NCBI GenBank assembly: GCA_965659665.1
Contig: CBFHWU010000022.1
Coordinates: 1 to 22,817 of the forward strand
Source of the DNA: CBFHWU01 sp965659665
GTDB taxonomy: Bacteria > Bacteroidota > Bacteroidia > Flavobacteriales > Flavobacteriaceae
DNA length: 22,817 bases
Direction of reading: 5' to 3'
Positions 7,835 to 14,939 of the stretch are shown in pieces. Both the position numbers and the translations under genes were made by a program. The notes under the pieces were generated by a model. That model made no database searches, was not told where the DNA came from, and saw nothing but the letters and a program-made list of their open reading frames with translations. Each line of letters opens with the position of its first letter. The stretch's first letter is position 1.

Positions 7835-8850
7835 TCAAAACAGATATTATTATTATTGGAGCAGGTCCTGTAGGGCTTTTTGCTGTTTTTGAAGCAGGGT
7901 TAATGAAGTTAAAGTGCCATCTAATAGATGCGATTCCTCAACCAGGGGGACAGCTTTCCGAGATTTATCCCAAAAAACCCATTTATGATATTCCGGGCTA
8001 CCCAAGTATTTTGGCAGGTGAATTGGTAGATCAATTAATGGAACAATCTGCTCCATTTCATCCTGGTTTTACCTTAGGTGAACGTGCAGAGACGGTTGAA
8101 AAGCAAAAAGATGGAACTTTTATTGTTACTACCCAACAAGGAACACTACATCAGGCTCCTGTAATCATGATTGCAGGAGGATTAGGAAGTTTTGAACCTC
8201 GGAAACCATTAATAAAAAACTTAAGTACTTTTGAACAAAAAGGGGTTCATTATATTGTTAAAGACCCAAAATATTACGAAAGTCAAACGATGGTGATTTC
8301 AGGAGGTGGAGATTCTGCTTTAGATTGGGCCAATTATTTTGCTGAACGCAATAGCTATGTGCACCTTGTTCACCGGAGTGATCGGTTTCGAGCACATAAA
8401 GACTCGGTGAGTCGTGCGTATGAGCTTGAAAAAAAAGGGAAAATGAAAATCCATACTTTCTCTGAAGTAAAAAAAATTGATGGCAATGGAAGTTTAGAAC
8501 ATGTTTTCATTGACAATAAATCGGGCTCTACTTTGATAGACACCTCTCTTTGGTTTCCTCTCTTTGGACTTTCCCCAAAGCTTGGACCCATTGGAGATTG
8601 GGGGTTAGACATTGAAAAAAATGCTATTGTGGTAGATACTTTTGATTATCAAACTAATATTCCAGGAATATTTGCGATAGGAGACGTCAATACTTATGCA
8701 GGTAAATTAAAATTAATTTTGTGTGGTTTTCACGAAGCCACATTAGCGGTCCAAACTGCCTATAAAATTATTTATCCCAACAAAAAATTCACCATGAAAT
8801 ATACTACGGTTCAAGGGGTTCAAGGTTTTGATAATTCTTCAGCAAATTAA
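7831..8850 (+). CDS. Ferredoxin--NADP reductase, thioredoxin-reductase-like type
   Basis: This 339-residue flavoprotein has an N-terminal FAD-binding GAGPVGLFAVFEAG, then PQPGGQLSEIYP, an NADPH-binding VISGGGDSALDWANYF, and the C-terminal FAIGDVNTYAGKLKLILCGFHEA. It is like bacterial thioredoxin reductase but lacks the CxxC redox pair, and it has the C-terminal extension typical of the YumC-type ferredoxin-NADP reductases. Sited between siroheme synthesis and a ferredoxin gene, it most likely passes electrons from NADPH to that ferredoxin for sulfite reduction. The start overlaps the previous stop as ATGA. Transfer to this particular ferredoxin is inferred from the operon. Confidence 0.92.
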   Translation: MIKTDIIIIGAGPVGLFAVFEAGLMKLKCHLIDAIPQPGGQLSEIYPKKPIYDIPGYPSILAGELVDQLMEQSAPFHPGFTLGERAETVEKQKDGTFIVTTQQGTLHQAPVIMIAGGLGSFEPRKPLIKNLSTFEQKGVHYIVKDPKYYESQTMVISGGGDSALDWANYFAERNSYVHLVHRSDRFRAHKDSVSRAYELEKKGKMKIHTFSEVKKIDGNGSLEHVFIDNKSGSTLIDTSLWFPLFGLSPKLGPIGDWGLDIEKNAIVVDTFDYQTNIPGIFAIGDVNTYAGKLKLILCGFHEATLAVQTAYKIIYPNKKFTMKYTTVQGVQGFDNSSAN

Positions 8851-8856
8851 ATTACA

Positions 8857-9180
8857 TTGAGCGACATTAATATTACCGTTATTGACCGAGAGGGAATCGA
8901 ACACCAGCTCCTTGCTCCAACTGACATGAATATGAATCTTATGGAAGTTTGTAAAAGCTATGAACTTCCTGTTGAAGGAGTTTGTGGTGGAATGGCCATG
9001 TGCGCTTCATGTCAAGTATATATACTTACGGAACAACATTATGGGTCACGAAATGACGACGAAGAAGCCATGCTTGATGAAGCTTTTTATGTTAAAGAAA
9101 ATTCTCGTCTCGGATGTCAAATACCTATTAGCTCTGAATTAGATGGAATGCGTGTTGCGCTAGCACCTGAGAGCGACTAG
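8857..9180 (+). CDS. 2Fe-2S ferredoxin, adrenodoxin type
   Basis: This 107-residue ferredoxin has the four cluster cysteines C43, C49, C52 and C87 in the pattern C-x5-C-x2-C-x34-C of adrenodoxin/Isc-type ferredoxins (GVCGGMAMCASC and RLGCQIP), plus acidic surface segments typical of electron carriers. C32 is an additional cysteine. It probably carries electrons from the upstream reductase to the siroheme sulfite reductase. The start is TTG at 8857, six bases after the previous stop: no ATG precedes the conserved MSDINITVIDREG region, and the next ATG would remove 22 residues. It is the last gene of the operon, and its TAG stop forms a CTAG shared with the convergent gene. Confidence 0.92.
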   Translation: MSDINITVIDREGIEHQLLAPTDMNMNLMEVCKSYELPVEGVCGGMAMCASCQVYILTEQHYGSRNDDEEAMLDEAFYVKENSRLGCQIPISSELDGMRVALAPESD

Positions 9181-10181
9181 GGGTTCAAATAAGTATTTAC
9201 TCTTAACAGTGTGTTTTGTCGTATGTCTTCCCAAAACAAGTTGATGTCTGCAAAATGATAGCTTTTAACAAATGATAACCAAAATCGTTTTGGAATCTTT
9301 GGTAATGTGACCCATAAAAGACCATTGGCTTTCTCCACAGTTAGACGTTTAGCATAAATGTTTTTGTCTGAGTATAACACGCCTTTGTGCTGATCAAAAT
9401 TCGAAATTTTATCTCCATTCCATCGGACAGGATTGGTGGTTACCCCTCCTTTATACCAAGATGAAAAGTTTTTTGGTAATTTTCCATATTTGTAAGCATT
9501 CCAAGACACAAATCCTCCTGTTTGATCGGGGCGAGTCATGGGTTTTATGTGGGAAAACTCCTCGGGAGTAATACCAATTCCAATCAAATAGGCTGCAATT
9601 AATTTAGACTGTAATGGAGTCCCATCAAAAAATTCTTTTATGAGCTGCTTGGCATGCACCGTTCCTTGACTGTGGGAAGCGATAATGATTGGTTTTCCAT
9701 TGTTATAATGTTCTAAATAATACAAAAACGCACGCTTGACATCAGAATAAGCAATGGATAGTGACATGTCTCCTCCGTTTTTTTTGTAAGGTTCCACAAA
9801 AGATCTATAATGGGCTTGACGATAAAACGGAATATATAAATTCCCGACTCCATACCATGCAGAAGATTGAAATTGAACAGGCTTTTCTAAGACATCTTTA
9901 CGATAAGATTCATCTTTCAAAGAAGCGACCCATCGACGATCTTTTTTTGAGGTAAAAACTGTGGGATATACAAAAAACACATCTACCTCTAAATTTGTGG
10001 ACTGTGTAGGGGTAAAATCAGCTAAAACGTTTGGAATTTTATTGGGCAATACTGCCCACGAGTCGTCGGCTTTGTAATCAGGGGAAACTGGCAACTCATC
10101 ATAATCAAAAGGAGAGGATTTATAGGCTGTACAAGAGCCCAATACGATACCACTTAAGAGGGCATAAAAAAATAATTTCAT
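9177..10181 (-). CDS. DUF3089 lipoprotein, putative alpha/beta hydrolase
   Basis: This 334-residue protein begins with a lipoprotein signal peptide (lipobox LGSC, C17), so it should be a periplasm-facing or outer-membrane lipoprotein. The body matches DUF3089: VDVFFVYPTVF, the NLYIPFYRQAHYRSF region and a nucleophile-elbow-like IIIASHSQGTVHA, in which serine is the likely catalytic residue of an alpha/beta hydrolase. The substrate is unknown; esterase or lipase activity is a family-level guess. Its stop overlaps the ferredoxin stop by 4 bp (CTAG), so it is convergent with the sulfur operon. It is divergent from sodC with 64 bp between. Confidence 0.85.
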   Translation of the reverse strand: MKLFFYALLSGIVLGSCTAYKSSPFDYDELPVSPDYKADDSWAVLPNKIPNVLADFTPTQSTNLEVDVFFVYPTVFTSKKDRRWVASLKDESYRKDVLEKPVQFQSSAWYGVGNLYIPFYRQAHYRSFVEPYKKNGGDMSLSIAYSDVKRAFLYYLEHYNNGKPIIIASHSQGTVHAKQLIKEFFDGTPLQSKLIAAYLIGIGITPEEFSHIKPMTRPDQTGGFVSWNAYKYGKLPKNFSSWYKGGVTTNPVRWNGDKISNFDQHKGVLYSDKNIYAKRLTVEKANGLLWVTLPKIPKRFWLSFVKSYHFADINLFWEDIRQNTLLRVNTYLNP

Positions 10182-10245
10182 TCTTTTTTAAAACAAAGAT
10201 CAACATTTTAAAGTAAAAACGTAATTTTATATAAAAATTTACTTT

Positions 10246-10761
10246 ATGAAAACTGTTATTGCATTTTTTTGTTTGTTTGGGTTAGTTTCGTGTGCAGAAT
10301 CTTCAAAATCTCTCATGGTTGAAGCTAGTTCAAAAAGTGGTTCTACCGCTTCGGGAACCATTAATTTTATAGAAAAAAATGGAAAAATCGAAATGCTTGC
10401 GGAATTTACTGGATTAACTCCGGGATTGCATGCTATTCATTTACATGAAAAAGCAGATTGTTCATCAGATGATGCAACATCCACGGGGGGGCATTGGAAT
10501 CCCACATTCAAGCCACATGGCAAATGGGGAGACAAAACAGGTTATCACAAAGGGGATATAGGAAACTTTCAAGTTAATGATTCAGGAAAAGGTTCTCTTA
10601 CATTTACAACCGATGAGTGGTGTTTGGGTTGCGAAGATAAAACCAAAAACATCATTGGTAAAGCGGTGATCGTTCATCAAGGGGCAGACGATTTTGTGTC
10701 TCAACCCTCTGGAGCTGCTGGCGCTCGAGTAAGTTGTGCGGGAGTAATTGAAAATCATTAA
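10246..10761 (+). CDS. sodC: Cu/Zn superoxide dismutase, lipoprotein
   Basis: This 171-residue SodC converts superoxide to peroxide outside the cytoplasm. It starts with a lipoprotein signal (lipobox LVSC, C16). Metal-site motifs are visible: HAIHLHEKADC (the HxH copper ligands), GGHWNP and YHKGDIGN (copper and zinc ligands), and VHQGADD (last copper histidine and zinc aspartate). Cysteines in HEKADC and ARVSCAG can form the conserved structural disulfide; WCLGC is an extra pair within an insertion. The stop overlaps the convergent acyltransferase stop by 4 bp (TTAA). The nearby oxyR and trxB genes are also oxidative-stress genes, but no shared control is visible. Confidence 0.95.
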   Translation: MKTVIAFFCLFGLVSCAESSKSLMVEASSKSGSTASGTINFIEKNGKIEMLAEFTGLTPGLHAIHLHEKADCSSDDATSTGGHWNPTFKPHGKWGDKTGYHKGDIGNFQVNDSGKGSLTFTTDEWCLGCEDKTKNIIGKAVIVHQGADDFVSQPSGAAGARVSCAGVIENH

Positions 10762-11555
10762 GAAAGCCATTCACGTTTCTTATGGTTTTTTTCGTACGCT
10801 TGTAATTCATTTTCTGGTACCACCTTCAAAAATGAAGGATGTTGTTCAATAGCGAATTCAATTTTACTTATAATTAATTCCGTGGAATCATTTTCGTAGT
10901 CAATATCCAGAGGGGGTTTAACTTCCATCGATTGAAGAATCCCTCTTTTTTTGATAAATAGTCCTTTTTTATCAAACGAACGTCTAAAACCATCAATAAC
11001 AATTGGAACAACAATAGGTTTGTATTTTTTGATAATAAAAGAGGTACCCTTTCGGATCGGTTTGAAAGGAGTTGTTGTTCCTTGTGGAAAAGTGATGACC
11101 CAACCATCTTTTAGGGCGGTTCCTATTTTGGTAATATCACTCATATTAACCTGACGATTGATATTTTTTCCTTTGCTTCGCCAAGTTCTTTCAATCGATA
11201 CTGATCCTGCATAAGCAAGAATACGAGGAAGTAAACCAGCCTTCATCGTTTCTTTGGCAGCAATAAAAAATATATTGAGTTTTGGATTCCACAAATAACT
11301 TACATTTTTGATGGAGTCCACTCTTCCTGAAAGGCTTGCATTAAAAACATGAAACATCGCGACCACGTCAGCGAAATACGTTTGATGATTTGAAACAAAC
11401 AGGACATTGGTTTCAGGAAGATTTTTAATAATTTCAGACCCTTCGATACGGAGCTGATTAAACCCTCGATAACGCCGATAAGTAGCGACTCCTAAAATAC
11501 GAATCAACCATTTTTTTAAAATGTCGTAGTGACCAAATGAATTTTTTCGAAACAA
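10758..11555 (-). CDS. 1-acyl-sn-glycerol-3-phosphate acyltransferase-like protein
   Basis: This 265-residue protein belongs to the PlsC-like lysophospholipid acyltransferases that add the second acyl chain in phospholipid synthesis at the inner membrane. Motif I is seen as VSNHQTYFADV and motif III as FPQGTTTPFKPIRKGT; the region VPIVIDGFRRSF is like motif IV. Two details differ from the textbook family: histidine and aspartate are five residues apart (H-x5-D rather than H-x4-D), and FPEGTR is FPQGTT. The best start is TTG at 11555, because no ATG exists upstream in frame and the next Met is beyond motif I; a -7 box TATTTTTG lies at 11583-11576. The exact acyl acceptor is not determined. Confidence 0.82.
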   Translation of the reverse strand: MFRKNSFGHYDILKKWLIRILGVATYRRYRGFNQLRIEGSEIIKNLPETNVLFVSNHQTYFADVVAMFHVFNASLSGRVDSIKNVSYLWNPKLNIFFIAAKETMKAGLLPRILAYAGSVSIERTWRSKGKNINRQVNMSDITKIGTALKDGWVITFPQGTTTPFKPIRKGTSFIIKKYKPIVVPIVIDGFRRSFDKKGLFIKKRGILQSMEVKPPLDIDYENDSTELIISKIEFAIEQHPSFLKVVPENELQAYEKNHKKREWLS

Positions 11556-11575
11556 AATAAATTGATTTGTTAAAA

Positions 11576-11583
11576 CAAAAATA
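11576..11583 (-). promoter_or_regulatory. -7 box of the acyltransferase gene
   Basis: TATTTTTG on the minus strand matches TAnnTTTG and lies about 20 bases before the TTG start at 11555. No TTG is visible at the -33 position, so this is a single-element match that supports the TTG start. Confidence 0.4.
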
Positions 11584-11598
11584 ACACAATTATTATGT

Positions 11599-12183
11599 TT
11601 AAAGTACTTTTAACATTTCTTTTATTTCAGCTAGAATCATAGCGGTTGCTCCCCACACATGATGATTTGAGAGCATATACCCTGGGGGTGTCCCAAGCAC
11701 TTTTGCTTGAATAAATTCATTTAAAGAAACTTCGACCACCTCAGCCACTTCTTTGTAATCGGGAATAAATTTTGGAGTTTGAGTAAGGTACCCTAAAAAA
11801 GGTTGAACCCAAAAATTACTTGGGGGGATATATAAAGGGCTTAAAGGACAAATAGAATGAATTTTTTCGACACCCAACTCTTCTTTAAATTCTCTTAATG
11901 CGGTAGTATGTAAATCTGAATCTTTTTTATCTTTTTTTCCCCCCGGAAAACCCATTTGATTCGAATGTATTCCAGGGTAAGTTTGTCGTCGAATAAGCAC
12001 AAAAGAAGTGGATTTTGAGGTATTTGGAAAAAAAACACAATACACAGCCGCCCTTTTAGGGGGTTCATTAATGGGATACTCTAAATTACGTTCAGGGGGA
12101 GCCATTTTTAATTGAACAGGCAATCCTGGAAGCGGTAATTCTCGTATTTTTGGTACGCAGTCAATAAATAATTCAAAATGCAT
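11599..12183 (-). CDS. NUDIX hydrolase, CoA pyrophosphatase (NudL) type
   Basis: This 194-residue NUDIX enzyme probably cleaves CoA or related nucleotide diphosphates. The sequence VLIRRQTYPGIHSNQMGFPGG corresponds to the NudL-type (UPF0035) signature that distinguishes CoA pyrophosphatases, and the NUDIX box follows with ALREFKEELGV supplying the metal-binding REUxEE core. The N-terminal VPKIRELPLPGLPVQLKMAP is like other Bacteroidetes members, supporting the start at 12183. The start codon lies in ATGCAT and overlaps the start codon of the divergent cyclophilin gene, so its promoter must be within that gene. Substrate is inferred from family only. Confidence 0.88.
   Translation of the reverse strand: MHFELFIDCVPKIRELPLPGLPVQLKMAPPERNLEYPINEPPKRAAVYCVFFPNTSKSTSFVLIRRQTYPGIHSNQMGFPGGKKDKKDSDLHTTALREFKEELGVEKIHSICPLSPLYIPPSNFWVQPFLGYLTQTPKFIPDYKEVAEVVEVSLNEFIQAKVLGTPPGYMLSNHHVWGATAMILAEIKEMLKVL
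12145..12152 (+). promoter_or_regulatory. Possible -7 box of the cyclophilin gene, inside the NUDIX gene
   Basis: TATTTTTG matches TAnnTTTG perfectly and ends 25 bases before the ATG at 12178. It lies within the N-terminal codons of the divergent NUDIX gene. No TTG is present at the correct distance upstream, so support is limited to one element and position. Confidence 0.4.
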
Positions 12184-12855
12184 CGTCAGATTTTTATCGT
12201 TACTTTACTTATTATAGCAGGATGTACCTCAAAAACAAAAACTGTTGAACCAAAAGCTATTGTAAAACAACCAGTCAAAGATACTACAGCTATTGAAAAG
12301 GAAGCTTTTAAACTGACCGATCAAAATGCAATTCCTTTCTTATTTGAATATGGTCAAGAGCATCCTGAACATATTGTTCGTATTACCACACCACAGGGAA
12401 GTTTTGAGATTATGCTATTTGACAGTACGCCCTATCACCGTGCAAATTTTATTTATTTAACACGTCAGGGTTATTTTGATGTTACTTATTTTCATAGAGT
12501 GGTCAAAGATTTTATCATTCAAGGAGGAAATTCAGATGATTACAAGACTTCAAAAAAACGTCGTTCAATTGGTAAATACCTATTACCGCCCGACACCAAA
12601 AATGAATTACGTCATCATTACGGAACCGTTTCAATGCCGAGTAGTGAAATAGAAAACCCTCACAAATTAGCTTCTCCTTATGAGTTTTTTATTGTCCAAC
12701 AAAGGCCCGGTGCCTACCACTTAGATGGAAGTTATACCGTATTTGGAAAAGTGATCAGTGGGATGGAAATTGTGGATCAAATTGCTCAACTTCCTACTGA
12801 TAATAGAGAGTGGCCCATAGACAATGTGTATATAAAAGCGGAAGTTGTGAAATAA
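12178..12855 (+). CDS. Cyclophilin-type peptidyl-prolyl isomerase lipoprotein
   Basis: This 225-residue protein has a lipoprotein signal (lipobox IAGC, C16), a spacer of about 45 residues and a cyclophilin domain: GSFEIMLFDSTPYHRANFIYL, the active-site block VTYFHRVVKDFIIQGG, then YEFFIVQQ and YTVFGKVISGMEIVDQIA. It should catalyse proline isomerisation on envelope proteins in the periplasm. The start at 12178 is forced, as no other methionine precedes the lipobox. Its ATG shares ATGCAT with the start of the NUDIX gene on the other strand. oxyR follows after 44 bp and might be read through. Confidence 0.93.
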   Translation: MHRQIFIVTLLIIAGCTSKTKTVEPKAIVKQPVKDTTAIEKEAFKLTDQNAIPFLFEYGQEHPEHIVRITTPQGSFEIMLFDSTPYHRANFIYLTRQGYFDVTYFHRVVKDFIIQGGNSDDYKTSKKRRSIGKYLLPPDTKNELRHHYGTVSMPSSEIENPHKLASPYEFFIVQQRPGAYHLDGSYTVFGKVISGMEIVDQIAQLPTDNREWPIDNVYIKAEVVK

Positions 12856-12899
12856 TTTTTATTTACCAATATTTACCTTTTCAATAGACAATACTTATC

Positions 12900-13844
12900 A
12901 TGACCATTACCCAATTAAAATATTGTATTGCAGTAGCAGAGTACAAAAACTTTACGTTAGCAGCCGAAAAAATATTTGTAACCCAGCCCACGTTAAGTAT
13001 GCAAGTTCACAAATTGGAGGAAGAGTTAGGAACTAAAATCTTTGACCGAAGCAAAAAACCCATTCAAATTACGGAAGTAGGAGAAAAAATAATCGAGCAA
13101 GCCAAAAACATCGTGGCTGAAAGCACTCGAATGAGCGATGTGGTTGCTCAAGAAAAGGGAATGGTAAGTGGTATCATTAAAATTGGCATTATACCAACTG
13201 TGATGCCTACATTGCTTCCGATGTTTTTAACAAATTTAATTCGAAAATACCCCAAACTGTTTTTAGAGATTGAGGAACTCAGTACGCAACGAATTATTGA
13301 AAAACTCGAAAATGGACAACTCGACATGGCTATTGCAGCCACTCCTTTGTCTCATAAAACCATTAAAGAAAAACCTTTATACTACGAGCCTTTTATGGCT
13401 TATGTTCCAGGAAACACTCAGCTTCAAAATAAAGAAAAAGTAAGTGTTACTGATTTGATAAATCAAAAACTTTTGCTATTGCAAGATGGACATTGTTTTC
13501 GAGATAGTGTGCTGAACATTTGTAAAAGAAATGATCAACATTCCGATGCGAATTTTAATATTCATAGCGGAAGTTTCGAAACCCTCATCCAACTTGCCAA
13601 CGAAGGGATGGGGATTACACTACTCCCTTACCTCAATACCCTTAACATGAGAAGAGAAAACCAAAAACATCTTCGTAATTTCATTTCACCAAGTCCAGCG
13701 CGAGAAGTAAGCTTAATTTATAACCGCAAAGAACTAAAACTCCATATTATTGAGGCAATTCATCACCTCATCTCGAGTATTGTTCGAGGAGCTATAGTCT
13801 TTCAAGAGGTAGATATCATCAGTCCAAAACGTGTTTTTCAGTAG
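12900..13844 (+). CDS. oxyR: LysR-family peroxide-sensing regulator OxyR
   Basis: This 314-residue LysR-type regulator has the N-terminal winged helix-turn-helix (NFTLAAEKIFVTQPTLSMQVHKLEEELG) and a substrate-binding-like C-terminal domain. The decisive feature is GHCFRD followed by NICK: counting from the ATG at 12900 the cysteines fall at residues 199 and 208, the same numbers and spacing as the redox-active C199-C208 disulfide of E. coli OxyR. Peroxide sensing and activation of antioxidant genes are therefore well supported. Its targets are not visible here; sodC and trxB in the window are candidates only. The 3' end overlaps the small convergent gene by 26 bp. Confidence 0.93.
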   Translation: MTITQLKYCIAVAEYKNFTLAAEKIFVTQPTLSMQVHKLEEELGTKIFDRSKKPIQITEVGEKIIEQAKNIVAESTRMSDVVAQEKGMVSGIIKIGIIPTVMPTLLPMFLTNLIRKYPKLFLEIEELSTQRIIEKLENGQLDMAIAATPLSHKTIKEKPLYYEPFMAYVPGNTQLQNKEKVSVTDLINQKLLLLQDGHCFRDSVLNICKRNDQHSDANFNIHSGSFETLIQLANEGMGITLLPYLNTLNMRRENQKHLRNFISPSPAREVSLIYNRKELKLHIIEAIHHLISSIVRGAIVFQEVDIISPKRVFQ

Positions 13845-14016
13845 AGTTTTTGTTATTACTAATTACGATACATGAGCGAGCCCAGCGATCAAGTTTCTGG
13901 TATTCGGAATACGATAAATAGTGAGCTGCTTTTTCCAATTCTTTGTGAAATAAGACGGAATCAAACCTTAACTTTAATAAAAGTTTTTTGGCATAGTCAT
14001 ACATTTGAGAAGCCAT
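13819..14016 (-). CDS. Small hypothetical protein
   Basis: This 65-residue protein begins MASQMYDYAKKLLLKLRFD and continues with amphipathic helices (SVLFHKELEKAAHYLS, SEYQKLDRWARSCIVIS). I recognise the general look of a small conserved flavobacterial cytoplasmic protein but know no function. The start at 14016 was chosen because the longer frame (to 14076) would add a low-complexity stretch of five asparagines encoded by an intergenic repeat-like sequence. The gene overlaps the end of oxyR by 26 bp in convergent orientation. It could be a spurious frame, but the helical, charged composition speaks for a real gene. Confidence 0.6.
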   Translation of the reverse strand: MASQMYDYAKKLLLKLRFDSVLFHKELEKAAHYLSYSEYQKLDRWARSCIVISNNKNSTEKHVLD

Positions 14017-14080
14017 AGTTTTGTTATTATTGTTGTTATAAATTAACAAAAAAAAATAGTTGAAAAATGTTGTCATAATG

Positions 14081-14530
14081 TTAATTTTTAACCTTTATTG
14101 ACCATTTAAATTTAAAGGAGGAGACTATTTGACCCTCTTGATTATAGCCATCTGTTTGGAACCAATCTGAAACGCCTTCGTTAGTTTTCATGGCCTTATC
14201 AATGAGTGAATCAATACGACTTCCATCTTTACAACTAAACATAATTTTTCCTGTTGCTTTTTTGTGAAAACTCGCTGATGTTTCAACAAGCAGCATCGAA
14301 ATAGAGGATTTTGAACTACGAATTTTAGACATTAATAACACCCCTGTCGCTAGTTCAGCTGCCATGCCTTGAACTGCCCAAAAAATCGATTTAAAAGGAT
14401 TTTGATTGATCCAACGGTGTCGTACTTTGACTTTACATATTTCTTGGTTAATATATTGAACTCGAACACCACTCAAATAAACAAGTGGGAGTTTTAGCAA
14501 AGTAAAAAGGGTGATTTCAGATTTTTTCAT
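14081..14530 (-). CDS. DUF4442 hotdog-fold protein, putative thioesterase
   Basis: This 149-residue protein resembles DUF4442 members of the hotdog superfamily: a helix-rich start (MKKSEITLFTLLKLPLVYLSG), RHRWINQNPFKSIFWAVQGMAAELATG, where the N-P-F/aromatic segment and the long helix match the hotdog core, and a C-terminal strand region. Such proteins act on acyl thioesters, but no substrate is known. The start at 14530 was preferred over 14569 because the extra residues lie across the promoter and the divergent gene's leader, and a perfect -7 box lies immediately upstream. Confidence 0.75.
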   Translation of the reverse strand: MKKSEITLFTLLKLPLVYLSGVRVQYINQEICKVKVRHRWINQNPFKSIFWAVQGMAAELATGVLLMSKIRSSKSSISMLLVETSASFHKKATGKIMFSCKDGSRIDSLIDKAMKTNEGVSDWFQTDGYNQEGQIVSSFKFKWSIKVKN

Positions 14531-14534
14531 AAAA

Positions 14535-14542
14535 CAAAAATA
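14535..14542 (-). promoter_or_regulatory. -7 box of the DUF4442 gene
   Basis: TATTTTTG on the minus strand (14542 to 14535) matches TAnnTTTG. Only four bases separate it from the ATG at 14530, the same distance as for the Rrf2 gene, again suggesting a leaderless transcript. No TTG is seen at -33. Confidence 0.45.
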
Positions 14543-14556
14543 AATTAAATTATTTT

Positions 14557-14581
14557 TAGTACCTTGCATTACATAATACCT
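14557..14581. repeat. Short direct repeat in the padR control region
   Basis: TAGTACCT (14557-14564) and TAATACCT (14574-14581) form an imperfect direct repeat with a 17-bp period, in the 78-bp divergent gap between the DUF4442 and padR genes. It lies 28 to 52 bases before the padR start and could be a promoter element or an autoregulatory site. The repeat is seen; the role is inferred. Confidence 0.35.
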
Positions 14582-14608
14582 GCTTATACACTACTTAAAG
14601 TTAACAAC

Positions 14609-14938
14609 ATGAACATCGAAAACACAACAGCACAAATGCGAAAAGGGGTATTGGAATATTGCATTTTAGCCGTTCTCAAAGACGATGCCAAGTATACTTC
14701 AGAGATACTCACTACATTAAAGGAGGCTGAAATGATTGTGGTTGAGGGGACGATATATCCTCTGTTAGCCCGTTTAAAAAACGCAGAATTACTGACTTAC
14801 AAATGGGAAGAATCTACTTCTGGACCCCCGCGAAAATACTATGGAATTACTTCCAAAGGAAAAACATTTTTAGAGGAACTCAATAAAAATTGGAAGCAAC
14901 TGCACAAAGCCGTCGAATCTTTAACCAAAACTACATAA
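14609..14938 (+). CDS. PadR-family transcriptional regulator
   Basis: This 109-residue protein is a PadR regulator of the short type: MRKGVLEYCILAVL, the winged helix with EGTIYPLLARLKNAELL, the wing TSGPPRKYYGIT, and a C-terminal dimerisation helix. The start at 14609 matches the family; an in-frame start at 14564 lies in the promoter. It is followed after one base by the PspC-domain gene, a very common pairing in Flavobacteria in which PadR probably autoregulates the operon. The ligand or signal is unknown. Confidence 0.92.
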   Translation: MNIENTTAQMRKGVLEYCILAVLKDDAKYTSEILTTLKEAEMIVVEGTIYPLLARLKNAELLTYKWEESTSGPPRKYYGITSKGKTFLEELNKNWKQLHKAVESLTKTT

Positions 14939-14939
14939 T

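Noticed and set aside
10212..10219. TAATTTTA as a possible sodC promoter
   Set aside because: It lacks the final G of TAnnTTTG and has no TTG at -33; too weak to list.
11565..11580. TTTGTT-AA-AACAAA near-palindrome upstream of the acyltransferase gene
   Set aside because: The two-base gap makes a poor hairpin, the DNA is AT-rich, and the -7 box in the same place explains part of it.
14017..14076. Longer version of the small hypothetical protein, with five asparagines
   Set aside because: The asparagines come from a TTG/TTA-rich intergenic stretch; the better start is at 14016.
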